Of a stretch of DNA of 64,000 bases, positions 37,500 through 48,697 are shown in pieces. The number at the start of each line of letters is the position of its first letter. The stretch's first letter is position 1. Source of the stretch: Marasmius tenuissimus (Eukaryota > Basidiomycota > Agaricomycetes > Agaricales > Marasmiaceae); the NCBI GenBank assembly GCA_029532415.1, contig JAQOTA010000064.1:868001-932000 (forward strand), given 5' to 3'. Under the pieces are notes generated by a model. The model saw only the letters and a list, made by a program, of their open reading frames with translations. It was not told the origin of the DNA and did not search any database. Both the position numbers and the translations under genes were made by a program.

Positions 37500-38453
37500 C
37501 GAAGCGGTGCTAACGGCTCAGTAGAAATAGAACTTTCCCTTGAGAGCTCCACCTGGGCGAATAGCACCCCTCTCGCTGCGTCGATACTCACTGTCAACAG
37601 TTTGTGAATCAGAGCATCTGAACATGATACTGTGTATTACCATCTGTAGATGTAAGTTTATCGTTTAATTCCGAGTTCGCCGTGCATGTTCACGGTGACC
37701 ATATTATCGGGGGTCCCGCATGCTATTTCCTTGAGAGCTAGGATTGAGGAACTTGTTCTATCACGCAAATTTTTATTCTGATTGATCCCTTGGGTAACTG
37801 TGCTCCAATCTGGCGTTCCTTGTGAGCATTCACTTACCTATCATGGTAAGTATACGAGTACTCTGGTAAGAACTATATGAGTGCGTAACTTACACCAGAC
37901 CGTATATATTTACGCCTGAACCTTCATCCAATACAGGGTGCTGGATAGACCTGATCCCACTAGAAATGGAGCTGTGGTAATCATTCCACACGCTCATGTT
38001 TATCAAGGTTTAATAGAGTGGTTGAGGGCCTGTGTTCCGATCCATTAAACCTTCGATTGACAGGAAACACTGTGTCGTGCAACGTGGTCGCCGCCCGTCA
38101 GGAAAATGATAGAGCCTAGAGGGGACTCTCGGGTCTGTGCTCACTGTTCACAACCTCTCGGGCATGTGCTTTACATAGGATTGACGCAAGTCATCACTCA
38201 TCGGACGTTCATTTGAGTGTTACTCGATGATTTCTCAAGCCTTTATTTGCGAGTCCGATTGATGATCAATTGACAATCACTCAGAAGGAATGACCGATTG
38301 TGGGTATTTGATATGGGGTGGCGTTTATGGGCGCTATCTAAATACCACGGATAGGCAACGTGGCTGAGGAGTGGGCGGTTATATACGTGCGACATCATGG
38401 CCTTGGCTCACAGTCCCTCTCCCTGCTTGATTCCCTGCCCCCATCACTGAACT
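37500..38453. promoter_or_regulatory. Upstream region of copy D
   Basis: Homologous to 15660-16535 and 29940-30679. Shared words include gaaatggagctgtggtaatcattccacacgctcat (compare 16110-16143) and aaaccttcgattgacaggaaacac. The TATA-like position reads gggcgctatctaaatac. A pyrimidine-rich leader precedes the start codon at 38454. Confidence 0.5.
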
Positions 38454-40584
38454 ATGTCCTCCACGTTCTTCTCAGGTGCCATACATACAGAAATTGGTCC
38501 CGGGAGTAGCTTCCAAAATGTCGAAGGGGATCTGCATCAAAACTACATCACTTGTACGACCTGCCATGAGGAAGAGGAAAATCGAGTCATGGTACGTACC
38601 AAACACTTTCAATCATGAATTAACTCAAGAAATGTGCTTTGCAGCCCAGACAAAAACGGTATAGGGAGATTCTTGAGGGTGATGTTCTTTTGCGAGAGCA
38701 AACCTGGTCGCGGGAGATGGAAATGGTTATCAGAAAGAGGGAGCCTCTGACGAACAACAGGTCCTCTCGGAACGGTCGAGAAACAAGAATCACAGTAGTG
38801 AAGAGGTTTCACACCGCCACACTATACCCACACAACTACACAGTTACGGTGGTGAGCTTTGAGCCAAAAGATAAGAAGGATAAGGACACTGCACGCCTGG
38901 TGAGTGCAGTCTTGACTAGCTATTGAGCATTAGAATGATATCTAGTTTTTAGTTGTGGGAAGAGTTCTATAAGGCTTTCTCAGCCCACAGGTAAGATTAG
39001 AGTTGGTTCGGGTAGGCTTGTCACCTTAAAGGCAAGCCTAGGACACGGCGAGTTGTTCAGATGTTGGGACTGATGACGGCAGAAATGCCGACTTTCATCT
39101 TGCATGAAGGTACAAAACCTCTTATGAGTGCACTGGTACTCGGGGCTCACATCTTGAGATTCCTAGATTTGGTCAATGGATACGTGTTTGTCAATCAATA
39201 TTACCTGACGCGGAATCTTGTATTTGAATACCTTCTGTATACAAGAGTAAGTCCTTCAGCCTTCATCCAAACATCCCTAAAACTGCCTTCAGGAAGTCGC
39301 AATATCCGCGCTCCGTGCCGACAAATTGCTGAAGATTCCGGTGAGTTGGCCAATCCGAGTCTTGACAAGCTAAAAATAGCACAACAGGTTTCGTCGAGAC
39401 GGGTGGATTGGACATTCAATCTGAAAACACGGTCTTGGCACTATGATGCTTCTGCCTCCATCCAACAACTAGATGAAGGCTTCTACCAATACGCGCCAAC
39501 CCCACTTCCTGAAGGGCCTCTTCCCCAACTTGATGCTGACGAGATAACCACTTACTTGGAGAACGCTCTTGGTGACTTTGTGTACCTGATTGCATCATTG
39601 GGAGGAACCAATGAAGAAGACCTGTCAGACTTTGCACATCACGGCCAAATAACATTCGGAACTGTTGTCAAGTGGAACGGAATTGTTGCCCACTTCCCTT
39701 CCACTCCACGTCCCGAGTGGTGGTTTGAGAATCGTAGTCACAATATCAATGTCAGTTATTCTGGGAAAGGTGTGCATGAATCTTATTCATCCATTCCTCT
39801 CCTAATCCCAATAGTCCCTTCACGCGTCGACTTTCACTTCGACAATACCCACAACACCCAACTCTACCTATACTTCTCATTGCGCCTTCCGTTGAAGGAC
39901 CGAACTCGACTCCGCGCCGCTTACCTTTGCCAGTCTGAGAAAAGTGGCTGGCGGTCACCATGTACGTGCCCCACAATTAGCATCTTCACGTCCCTCTGAT
40001 ATCATCCTCCAGATTTCATTGATGAAATCGGATTTCTTATTGCTGGCAATTTCCCACGTGGTCTGAAACCCTGTCATCCACCGATGTACCTCTTCGTCCC
40101 CCCCCTCCATGTCGAGTACATTGACGGAATGTACTGTATACCCCATCCCCTTCCTAGCCAGCTATTTTACTGGTCATGGGACTCAAAAGGAAAGACCGTG
40201 ATTTTGAAGAAGGATTGGGAACATTCTGGAGTACCTGAGCTGAAGGTTGAGGTGTGTCTTGGATCGCATTGGAATCATCGTGATTATAGCTTGGTGGGGA
40301 ATTACTTCCACAAAAGAAACTATGATCGTGATGGGAAGCAATACGCTCGAGATCATGAATATCCGGAGTTAATATGGGGTGCGTACCGGCCACTCTCTTT
40401 TAGTTCTCAAGGATAATCTAGTCTTGGTTCAGATAGTCCTCATGCTCGAAGGATTGTAGAGGCAGAGGACACAGACAGCGATGAAGACCTGGAAGTCTCG
40501 GATTGGCATGGGAGTCGGAGGAACTGGTCGGGAACGAATCTTGCTCTTCACTTTCTCATCCCGTGTCCCCGTCAACCCCCTTAG
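38454..40584 (+). CDS. Family copy D, core intact, tail frameshifted
   Basis: Exons: 38454-38591, 38645-38899, 38953-38990, 39042-39246, 39293-39340, 39388-39769, 39815-39961, 40013-40378 and 40433-40584, giving 576 codons. The N terminus reads MSSTFFSGAIHTEIGPGSSF then QNVEGDLHQNY. The same landmarks as copy C follow (ITVVKRFHTATLYPHNY, LWEEFYKAFSAH, VQMLGLMTAEMPTFILHEG, DWTFNLKTRSWHYDASAS, FPSTPRPEWWFENRS, VDFHFDNTHNTQLYLYFSLR, FIDEIGFLIAGNFPRGLKP, LFYWSWDSKGKT, EYPELIW). In exon 9, the tract catggggactcggag of the other copies reads catgggagtcggag (near 40510). This one-base loss leads to a TAG at 40582. Downstream exons remain readable in the original frame. Confidence 0.75.
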
Positions 40585-42372
40585 TCGTGGATCTACCTGT
40601 AGAACGCGCGATGGCGCACACGGAAGAACGAGGTATGTGTGATCTATTCTCATAGCATGCATACCCTAGGACGTTGAACCCGACTTTTAGATATTCGTCA
40701 AGAAAGGAATGTAGCAAATTCCGTGGAAGAGACACACTGCGTCACAGAACAGCAAACCACGGCGCAGGAAACCAGATGTTCAGCAAATGCATTGAATGGC
40801 GCTGCTCAGCGACCTAGCCCGTCTGAGCAGTTGGCTTTATTTCCACGTGCTCTCACCCATCATCTCACCACCTATCTCAGTTCTCCGACCTCTGTGTTCA
40901 ACCCAGCGAACAAGCAAGCCAAACTGTCTGAGCAGGGAACCACAAGAGTGACAGTGGACCCTCGTGACGGCAATTCTACACGATCAACACGGTAAGTATC
41001 ATTTCCCAGTTCGAATCAACTGTATTGAGCTTTTTGGAATAGTTCTCACACACCGAGAGAAGCGGTCGCTGGGTCCAATGCACGAACTCAGCGTCTACCT
41101 CAAAGGTCTGGACGGAACGCTACAGACTCACTCAGAGGAACTACCCCTGGCATTGACGCAAGGCAACACGTTCAAGGTCACGGCTATTCGGAGCTAAACT
41201 TTGGTGCGTACCAGTCATTTTGAGATCGGAGTTTATCTCGATACTTTTATTATAGGCGCCTTTGACGACGGAGAAATAGAGGAACTGGATGACTCAGATG
41301 ACACATATGCTCATGATCACGGGTATCCCGAGCTGATACGGGGTACGTACTGTCCACTCTCTGTAATTCGTCAAATATAATTCAGTTTTTGGTTCAGGTA
41401 ATCCCCATGCTCAAAGGATCGTGGAGCTAAAGGACACAGGCAGCAATGAAGACTTAGAAAACTCGAATCAGCATGGGGACTCAGAGGGACTGGGCAAATC
41501 TTGCTCTTCAATTTCTCAGCCAGCATACCCGTCAACCTCCTTATTCGTGGATTCACCTGTGGAACGTGCGTTGGCGCACACGGGAGAACGAGGTATGTGT
41601 GCTCTACACTTGTCACATGCGTACCCTGATTGACGTTTGAAGATAATCGTCATGAAACCAACACGCAGAAACCTGTGGAAGAGACACGCCGCGTCAGAGG
41701 ACAACATGCTACAGTGCAGGAACCCAAATGTCAACCAGATTCATCGAAACCTATTGCTCAGAAACCAGCCTCGCTTGGACAGTGAGCTTCACTTCCTATC
41801 ATTTGTATCAACCATTTTTACGGGTGTTTCCCAGCTCTTCAGCCTCCACGTCTTACACGGCAACCAAGCGAGCTAAACAGCCACAGGGAGCTACACAAGC
41901 AAAGATAGATGCTCGTGGTAATACCTCTGCACGCCCAACACGGTAAGTCTCTTTTTCTAGCCTACACTCGGTATCTCCAATACTCGAGTAGGCCCTCGGC
42001 TCAGGGAAAGGCAGTCGCCATACCAAGTTCACAAATACAACCGAAGAGAGCGGAACAGAAATATCTCGGAACAAAGACCACTGGGGTAGGTGCCGGTCAA
42101 ACATCTACCGCAGCTCGACGGTAAGAACCAATTTGTTGAACCACTTGTACATATCATCTAACGAGTCGTTTCAGTACCCAAACGACGGGAACGGTCGTCA
42201 CCACGCCGAGCAAACCGAACAAACAACTCGAGCCGGAAGATCGAGAGGTTATTCCTGCACGGACGACGCGGTAAGTGTGAATTGTCCTCGCTTGCAAGTC
42301 TGCCATTTTATCCGTCTTTACAGCACCCAAACAAGTCGCACAAACGCGACTGTTAAGAAGGCTTGGAGATAA
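40585..42372 (+). pseudogene. 3' exons of copy D with an inserted second set of exons
   Basis: The first set continues in the ancestral frame (40691-40992, with TPSEQLALFPRALTH-like text, ending STR|gtaag). At about 41300 an exon reading EELDDSDDTYAHD jumps back to DHGYPELI, the end of exon 8, and a second set of exons 9-10 follows (41397-41591, from 41643). Later short exons each end in a basic Thr/Arg motif before gtaag (41943, 42120, 42270) and the last ends KKAWR at 42372. The second set is nearer to copy C than to D's own first set, so it probably came from a C-like paralogue by unequal exchange. Confidence 0.55.
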
Positions 42373-44295
42373 ACGAATAGATTATTAAGGGAGAGAAAGA
42401 GGCAATGTATGGGACCATCGCCTCATTGAGGGATAAATTAAAGTTGGCTATTTCGGTTGGTTCTCCGAATCTTGTATTGTGGGGGACATGCCCACTTGAT
42501 ATCTAGTGTCTGTATTCGCTCAGCTCAATAACATATGGAACGTAAAATGCCATACCCTCCGTGCAGAGCTCCTGAATAATCAACAATTGGGGAGATCCCC
42601 AGACTATACATTTACGTCCAGCGAGTTCCCTTTGCATCAATCCCGTGCTTCGCTGTTGATCAAGGTTGAGTTGAAATGTCGATGGCCGAACGGGTAAAGT
42701 TTGAGTAAAGCCATACCTCCACTCTGGCTTGGTTTCTGGCTCAACCCGTGCGACCATCAGCGTAGGGTCGCCGAAGGCAGAACCCTTATGAATCCCATCA
42801 GTCCCATAGGTACCAAGACTCAAAATGAGGAAAATTCACTATAACTGGAGTGGATAGGCCAAATCAAGAGTACAGTCTGTATTTGGTGGATGTTAGCGGA
42901 CGAGTACTCGTAATCCAATCCAGTTTGAGTTTTGGCAATGCACGCCGGCTAATAAGAACGAATTTGGGCTGCAGCCAATTACCAGGAAGAATGGATAATA
43001 TTGACAACCCGGGAAAGTGAATTTCAATAGGCGTTCGAGGTACATGAAACCAATTTCCGTCCAGGTACGCAGTTAATCAAAGCGCCAGACGGCCGTGAAC
43101 ATGACGATCCGCCCTCATGTCTATGAACAGAAGCTCAAGTCAGCGCGCGTTCCATAGATATTAGAAACTATTTATAACGCACTTGGGTACTTCGTCCCAT
43201 CAGAACCTCATTCTCGACCCGGAAAACCAAGTATTACGATCAGTCCTCCCTTCCTAAGCTTCAGTTGCACAGATATACCGCCAAGAATGCATCATCGAAT
43301 CTATTTTCTGAGAAGCTTTGACTATAGCGGTGCTCATATCCACTGATCGAGCATACTGACAGACCTACTGCAGTACCAGTAGCAGTGAGAACGGCAGTGG
43401 TGGTAACGACGAAGCTGTGCTGTATAGATGATCTAACGATTAGAACGACAAATAAGGCGCTGGATAGAGCTTTGGTAGGTTGAAGTTTTTATATACTCGA
43501 ACTGGCTCTAGGCTGGAGTAATGTTAGTACGAGAGTCAAACTATGTTCGGTCCAAATGTAATGAAGCCGGCACCCACATGAGCATCCGTCGTGTACATTA
43601 GAGCTTCGACAGACCCAATTCAAGCATAAAAAAACCACGTAACTATCCAAACACGGCACGGGGGAAGCGGTATCGGGTACAGACGTGTACCATTGATATG
43701 GCACCAATATGCAGAAACAGATTATACTTACAAAGTCGTCGCGGTCAGACATGCAGTGGATCTAGAGCAATGTCGGATCACAGCGCCGGAGGGCGGGACG
43801 AAAACAATTGGTCTAGATTTTCTATGATCAAAGGTGCGCATAACAAAAGGGAATCATTGGTAACACATCTCTGTATTTCTCGCTGAAAATATGGGATAGA
43901 GGCTTGTACTGCGCAAGCACGGTGAGATGCGAGAATCACTATTGGGTTTTGGAGACCAGACTAGATGTATTGTCCACGGATTTAAACACTCGCTTGTAGG
44001 GTCAAGCTCCGGAATGGAATATTGGGCGAGCTCAAAAGGATAGAGATTTGAGATGGCGAATACGGAGCTTAGAAGGCTGATATTTTGAGCCGTATCGTCC
44101 AAATTCGCTGTATTCGCTGTTACCCGCGGCAACGATATTGAATGAGGCTCTAATTGGCCATAGTATGACATAGCGCCGGAATATCAGAGTTGTTTCCGTG
44201 GGTGAACACATCAGCATTACCTGACGAGAGATTCCAACTGAAGGAAAAGTTTCACTTCTGTGGTTGACTTGAAAGAGAAGGAAGACCGTGGAAAT
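42373..44295. other. Stretch without a firm gene
   Basis: 43060-43150 shares sequence with the 3' surroundings of B and C. Minus-strand ORFs at 43489-43752 (with FVSIICFCILVPYQWY), 43854-44171 and 44032-44325 overlap in different frames. They may be exons of a decayed minus-strand gene, part of which is cut by the solo LTR at 44296, but I cannot join them or name a product. Confidence 0.35.
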
Positions 44296-44821
44296 TGTTG
44301 AACATGTGGTTACCATGTGATACACTTTATTGACATGTTGTTAACACATCGATTATTTATAGACTCTTTCACTATGGCACTTGCACTCATATGAAAGATC
44401 CTGTACATACTCAGACAGACTCTGTAGTTAGTCAGTACTCACACCTTATCTCTATGGTTTATAACAAGGTTCAGCTGTGCACCCAATAGTGTTCAAAGCT
44501 GACTGAGCTTTCTCCCTAGATTGCTTAGACAGAAAGCTAGTATGACTATGCCTACTTACTCACTCTGCTCTTTAAGCACTTATGCTTACTGATATGCAAT
44601 ATGTACCATATGCTATATTCTCACTTACCTATGTTCTATGACTTGTAGATAGACAAGGACTCTTGTATAAAAGCTGGAGACTTTGCGTCTCAAAGCTTTA
44701 GGACAATCTACTCGATTATCACCTCTAGCAAGCATCTGCAAGAACTCAAGAATTCTCATTATAGTCAATATGTGAGGTTTTAGTTTCATCTCACTGTGCA
44801 TTTAACTATGCTGGCTCAATA
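44296..44821 (+). mobile_element. Solo LTR of a copia relative
   Basis: A 526-bp LTR starts TGTTGAACATGTGGTTACCA and ends ggctcaATA. GAAAT flanks both sides (44291-44295 and 44822-44826), a 5-bp target duplication. It is clearly related to the full element's LTR (identical start TGTTGAACATG, shared tracts cttgtataaaagctgg and ggacaatctactcgattatcacctct) but well diverged, so it is a different subfamily or an older insertion. The internal region has been lost, as expected from LTR-LTR recombination. Confidence 0.88.
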
Positions 44822-45200
44822 GAAATTCAGTTTACGAGATAGCCTCGTGCCTCAAGGAGGCCCTTTTCAGACTCCGCTCAAACCTGCTTCCAGACTGCCA
44901 TCATCTCGTCTCCCTGCCTTATTGAGGTCTCTTTATTGTGTTGGTACTTCGAACCTGCAAATTGGTGTCTTTCAAAAGCTGCACAATTGTGGAATAGATG
45001 ATTTGGGACCTAGGAAGTGGAGGTGTGTGTCTACATTCTCATTCTTGCAACAAAATACTCATTCAGTTGGATCAGATAACGTGTTCATTGTCTTCGATGC
45101 TTGGATAACATACAACCCTCTAGGAGTCACCTACAACGTTTTGTGTCAATGGATTAGAACGAGTTAGTATGTCCCTTTACTTGATATGGCTTCCTCATGG

Positions 45201-45707
45201 TGTTGAACATGATGGATATCATGTGATACATTGTTGACATGTTGTTTACGCATCACACACTATTTATAGAGCTACGCCTCTATGAACACTTGTGCTCTCA
45301 TGCAAGAAGTATCTACGTAGCTATTGCTTCACAAATGACACTGTAGATACCTGCTACGTATGTAGTTGCATCAGGTATGATGCTCATAGTCCTTAGTGCG
45401 AGGCACAGTGGACTTTAGTAGCTAAGCAGGCCAATAGGACTGCAGACACACTCATTAGTATTATGACTATACAGCTAAATACCTACTTCTAGTAGTAGTT
45501 TCATATGATGGTAATGACTCTTACATGTACTGAAACTTGTGTATAAAAGCTGGTACTCCAAGGCTTTAAGCCTTAGGACAATCTACTCGATTATCACCTC
45601 TCAAGCATCTCAAAGCACTCTAACTACTAGCTCTACAAGCTATCTAACCCAAGGTGAGGTTTAGAACATTATAACCCACTGTGCAGTTTGACTATGCTGG
45701 CTCATCA
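45201..45707 (+). repeat. 5' LTR of the copia element
   Basis: Starts TG and ends CA with the imperfect terminal repeat TGTTGA/tcatca. It differs from the 3' LTR only at 45664 (A, versus G at 59978). A TATAAAA box lies at 45542-45548 within tgtgtataaaagctgg, the expected RNA start region. Confidence 0.93.
45542..45548 (+). promoter_or_regulatory. LTR TATA box
   Basis: TATAAAA inside the 5' LTR, about 165 bases before its end. The same hexamer context is kept in the 3' LTR and in the diverged solo LTR, supporting a functional core promoter. Confidence 0.7.
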
Positions 45708-45719
45708 GGTTATGGGCCC
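45708..45719 (+). other. Primer binding site, initiator-Met half-tRNA type
   Basis: GGTTATGGGCCC directly follows the 5' LTR. It is complementary to the anticodon stem-loop of eukaryotic initiator tRNA-Met (GGGCCCAUAACC), not to a tRNA 3' end. Drosophila copia is known to prime from such an internal half-tRNA. Confidence 0.75.
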
Positions 45720-46655
45720 TGCAACAGGCGGCAGGTTGATGTTATGATCGGAGTAGTTGGATAACTTTCCGGTGTCACCGCCGTCCTAGCGGACATCCTA
45801 ACCGCTTGGGTTAGTGAAGTCTCTAGCGATGAGCAGGCTATGTCTGGTGGTGTAGTAGGGTACCCCTTTGACACTTTTCTACATTCCTTCTATGTCCCTG
45901 TACCCCTTGCATGTCGTATGAACACATGTACATACTAATGGCTGGGATTCACTTTCTATTTGCAGCGAGACCCTACTAGGCCGATTCCTAGATTGTCTCA
46001 AAGTGATAACCCAGATCATGCCTTGACCATATATTGTCATGGCATGGTGCTGCTGGAAATCCAACTGTTGGGGGTGGTCCTCGGCTGTACAGCTTCGGCT
46101 GCAGAGGCACCTTTTGGGATGTCCATGGAACTGTGCTTCTAAACCAGTTCGCCATGATGTCTGAAGGCTGAAAAATGCCGCGGTCAAATGACCGTTACAA
46201 CTGGGATTTCTTATGATATAGTTATACATATCAAAAACAGCCACTTTAGTATGTACAGGGACTCCTTACCCATATGACCTCTGATTCAAATTATTGTTAG
46301 ACTCTAGTATCTCCATTGGTTATTTCTGTCGACCTTACGCTTATGGCGTGGAGGAAGCGGAATGTACTCCATGGAACGATCTAGAACTCTAATAATAATA
46401 TTCCTCAGGCATATGGAAGACATTTGCAAGTCTGGGATTGAGACCAGATAGCATGAAGGAATCACCAGACATATACACACTGGAGGTTACGCCATAAGAC
46501 CATTGCAAATTGGCTGGGACTACGTAACCAGATTAACTCACCTGCATGTTCTGTTGTGATGACCTACCTGGTAGCAGCACTGTCAAATCTCCCAATCATT
46601 TATTCTTTTAATAAAGAAAATAGAATGCTTATGGGATTTTTGGCAGAAACCAAAT
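45720..46655 (+). other. Leader between primer site and gag
   Basis: About 0.9 kb without a long plus-strand frame. The minus ORF 45879-46244 (121 codons) has no known domain. It is taken as the untranslated leader of the copia transcript, presumably with packaging signals. Confidence 0.4.
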
Positions 46656-47760
46656 ATGTCTCACAATTCACAAGAACACACCAATGAACCCGAGATCGTC
46701 ATTGCCAGACAGCCCAATGGTGAAAACTATTGAGTTTCTCAGGCTGAAGGAGAAACGTTCAGTGTTAGGGCTTCCTCCAATCAGCCCCTCCGAACGTATA
46801 ATCCTTACTCTCAAAGGGTTTATAACAATGCCCAGCAGCCTCTTTACGCACAGGCAGCAGAAGCCACACTTCCTGCAGGTCAGGGAGCTCTTAACAGTGT
46901 TCCTATGTTGGCACAGGACCGATCCAATTGGAAGGAGTTTATCCGTGCGCTCGAAGCATACTTTCGCACCCAGGGAAATGCTAAGGTTCTTACTGAATTG
47001 AAGCCAGACGCCCCTGTGACTGATGCCACAGAAGCTATCAAGAACAAATACAAAACTTGGCAGGATCGAAATGAGAAATGCTTTGGAGCACTCCAAATGC
47101 GCACATACCCTATCCATGACGCTATCCTTGATCTGGATTCTGTAATTGATTGTATTTTGAATATTAAAGTAAACTATGGTTCCGAAAACACGGCTGAACT
47201 TCTCAATATGTATACCAATCTCCATTCGGTGGTTTTCCCATCGAATCAGAGCCCAGTTGCTGGTATCAATTACATGGCTACACAGTGACATAAACTTAAG
47301 GGTCAGGATGTTGAAATACCAGAAGTGCTGTTCGTGTTAATGATCATAGCAAAACTTCCGAAATCATGGGCAAATCTCAAGGAATATGTGATTCAACTCA
47401 AGAAGGAAGATTTGAAGCTTTCCGAAATCATATCAATTATTACCAACACATGGAATGCTAGGACTGGTGGACATTCTGGACCAGAAGTATATACGCCTAT
47501 AGCGCCAAAATGTCTGGCGTCCCTAAATTTAAGTCTGCACCTAATTGGTCTGGTCAGTCTGGATCATCTGGTAACAAGTCTGGTGGTAAGCCCAATGGGG
47601 GCAATCGTTCTAATCAGAACAACTACCAGAACCAGAACCAGAATAATAATAACCAGAACCAGCAGGGTTCTGTCAGCAATCACCAGATCTGACCTGGTGA
47701 CGCGTCGCACTAAGCTTTCAGACGAGAGGGAACGAGGCAAAGATAAGAGAACTCTATACT
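46656..47760 (+). pseudogene. copia gag, with stops and a frame change
   Basis: Begins MSHNSQEHTNEPEIVIARQP at 46656. A TGA at 46731 interrupts it, then it continues through DRSNWKEFIRALEAYFRTQG, KNKYKTWQDRNEKCFGALQM and ELLNMYTNLHSVVFPSNQS, the usual copia gag helical region. A second TGA lies at 47286. A one-base frame change near 47470-47500 moves it into the pol frame (MSGVPKFKSAPNWSGQSG, then an Asn/Gln-rich stretch of NQNNYQNQNQNNNNQNQ type). A TGA at 47690 follows and the gypsy insertion then separates it from the rest. No intact CCHC zinc knuckle is visible. Confidence 0.75.
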
Positions 47761-47939
47761 GGTGAGGAATAAACCAGCTCAAGACTGGGGAATACATGCA
47801 GAGTATCTACTTCTTATATACTACTTGGAGGACTGTGGTGTGTGTCTACAGTGTGGTATGACATCGTGAAACAGTATCTAAAACAGGACCGACATGTGTC
47901 TACAGCACGTGGGTCCCTTCATGTATCTACCATGTGTCC

Positions 47940-48037
47940 ATATGATAAGATATGAGTCATGTGAGGGATAAGATATAGATAAGATGGAAAATGATAAGAT
48001 AAGGAGAAAAGATAAGATAGGAGGGAAATTCATGACA
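47940..48037 (-). promoter_or_regulatory. gypsy LTR start with six GATAAG sites
   Basis: GATAAG (CTTATC on the element's coding strand) occurs at 47944, 47967, 47978, 47993, 47998 and 48011, six copies in 73 bases within the U3 start. HGATAR is the site of fungal GATA factors, which often control nitrogen or light responses. Use in this LTR is inferred. Confidence 0.5.
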
Positions 48038-48220
48038 TTACCCCCCTTTAAGGATCACGTCTTCGTGATGAGAAGATCATTTTCCTGTTATTTGAGAGGT
48101 AGGATATAGTAATGTGTACATAACTAAATATCGAAAGTTTTTTGGCTTTGGAGCCATAGGATTTATTCTATGAAAGTCCGCAATCACTTCTTTCGCATTC
48201 TTTAAGTTACTTATGGGTTC

Positions 48221-48676
48221 CTAAGTATTTTCCTCAACTGGATAACCCTTCCAACTGACATAGTATTCTATCTTTCCTTTATCATTCAGTTGACTATCTA
48301 CAATCTCTTCAACTTCGTATTCTTTCCTGCCATCTGCTTCAATAGGAGGGGGAGGAGAAGGTTTTTGTGAGGGGAATTCGGGAGGATGGTACAGCATAAG
48401 GAGAGCTTCATTGAAGACTGGATGTATCTTCCAAGTATTTGGGAGTTTGAGTTTGTACGATGAAGGACCAATCTTTTTCATAACTTTGAAAGGACCATGT
48501 CGTTTGTTATCAAGTTTCTTGGCTGGACATTTACTGGATATGTTTGTGACCTCAACATAGACTTGGTTGCCTTCTTCATATTCCCTAGATTCAGACCGGT
48601 TTTGATCATAGAAGTGTTTCATGGTTTCTGCTGCACATTTTAGGGATGAAGCAGCTTCTTCTTGGATCTGATCCAT
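48221..48676 (-). pseudogene. gypsy integrase C terminus and chromodomain
   Basis: The ORF reads on from the integrase after a frame break. A GPFKVMKKIGPSSYKLKLP segment is the GPY/F-type integrase end. Then EYEVEEIVDSQLNDKGKIEY and YYVSWKGYP form a chromodomain with the typical E..I.DS..Y.V.WKGY pattern. Chromodomains steer integration to marked chromatin. The ORF ends WKGYPVEENT just before the 3' untranslated part. Confidence 0.85.
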
Positions 48677-48697
48677 GGTCTTACTGAAGTGCTCTGC

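Noticed and set aside
46668..47291. Minus-strand ORF of 207 codons in copia gag
   Set aside because: It mirrors the gag coding strand, which matches known gag text; a long antisense frame is expected where TGA/TAA are rare on that strand.
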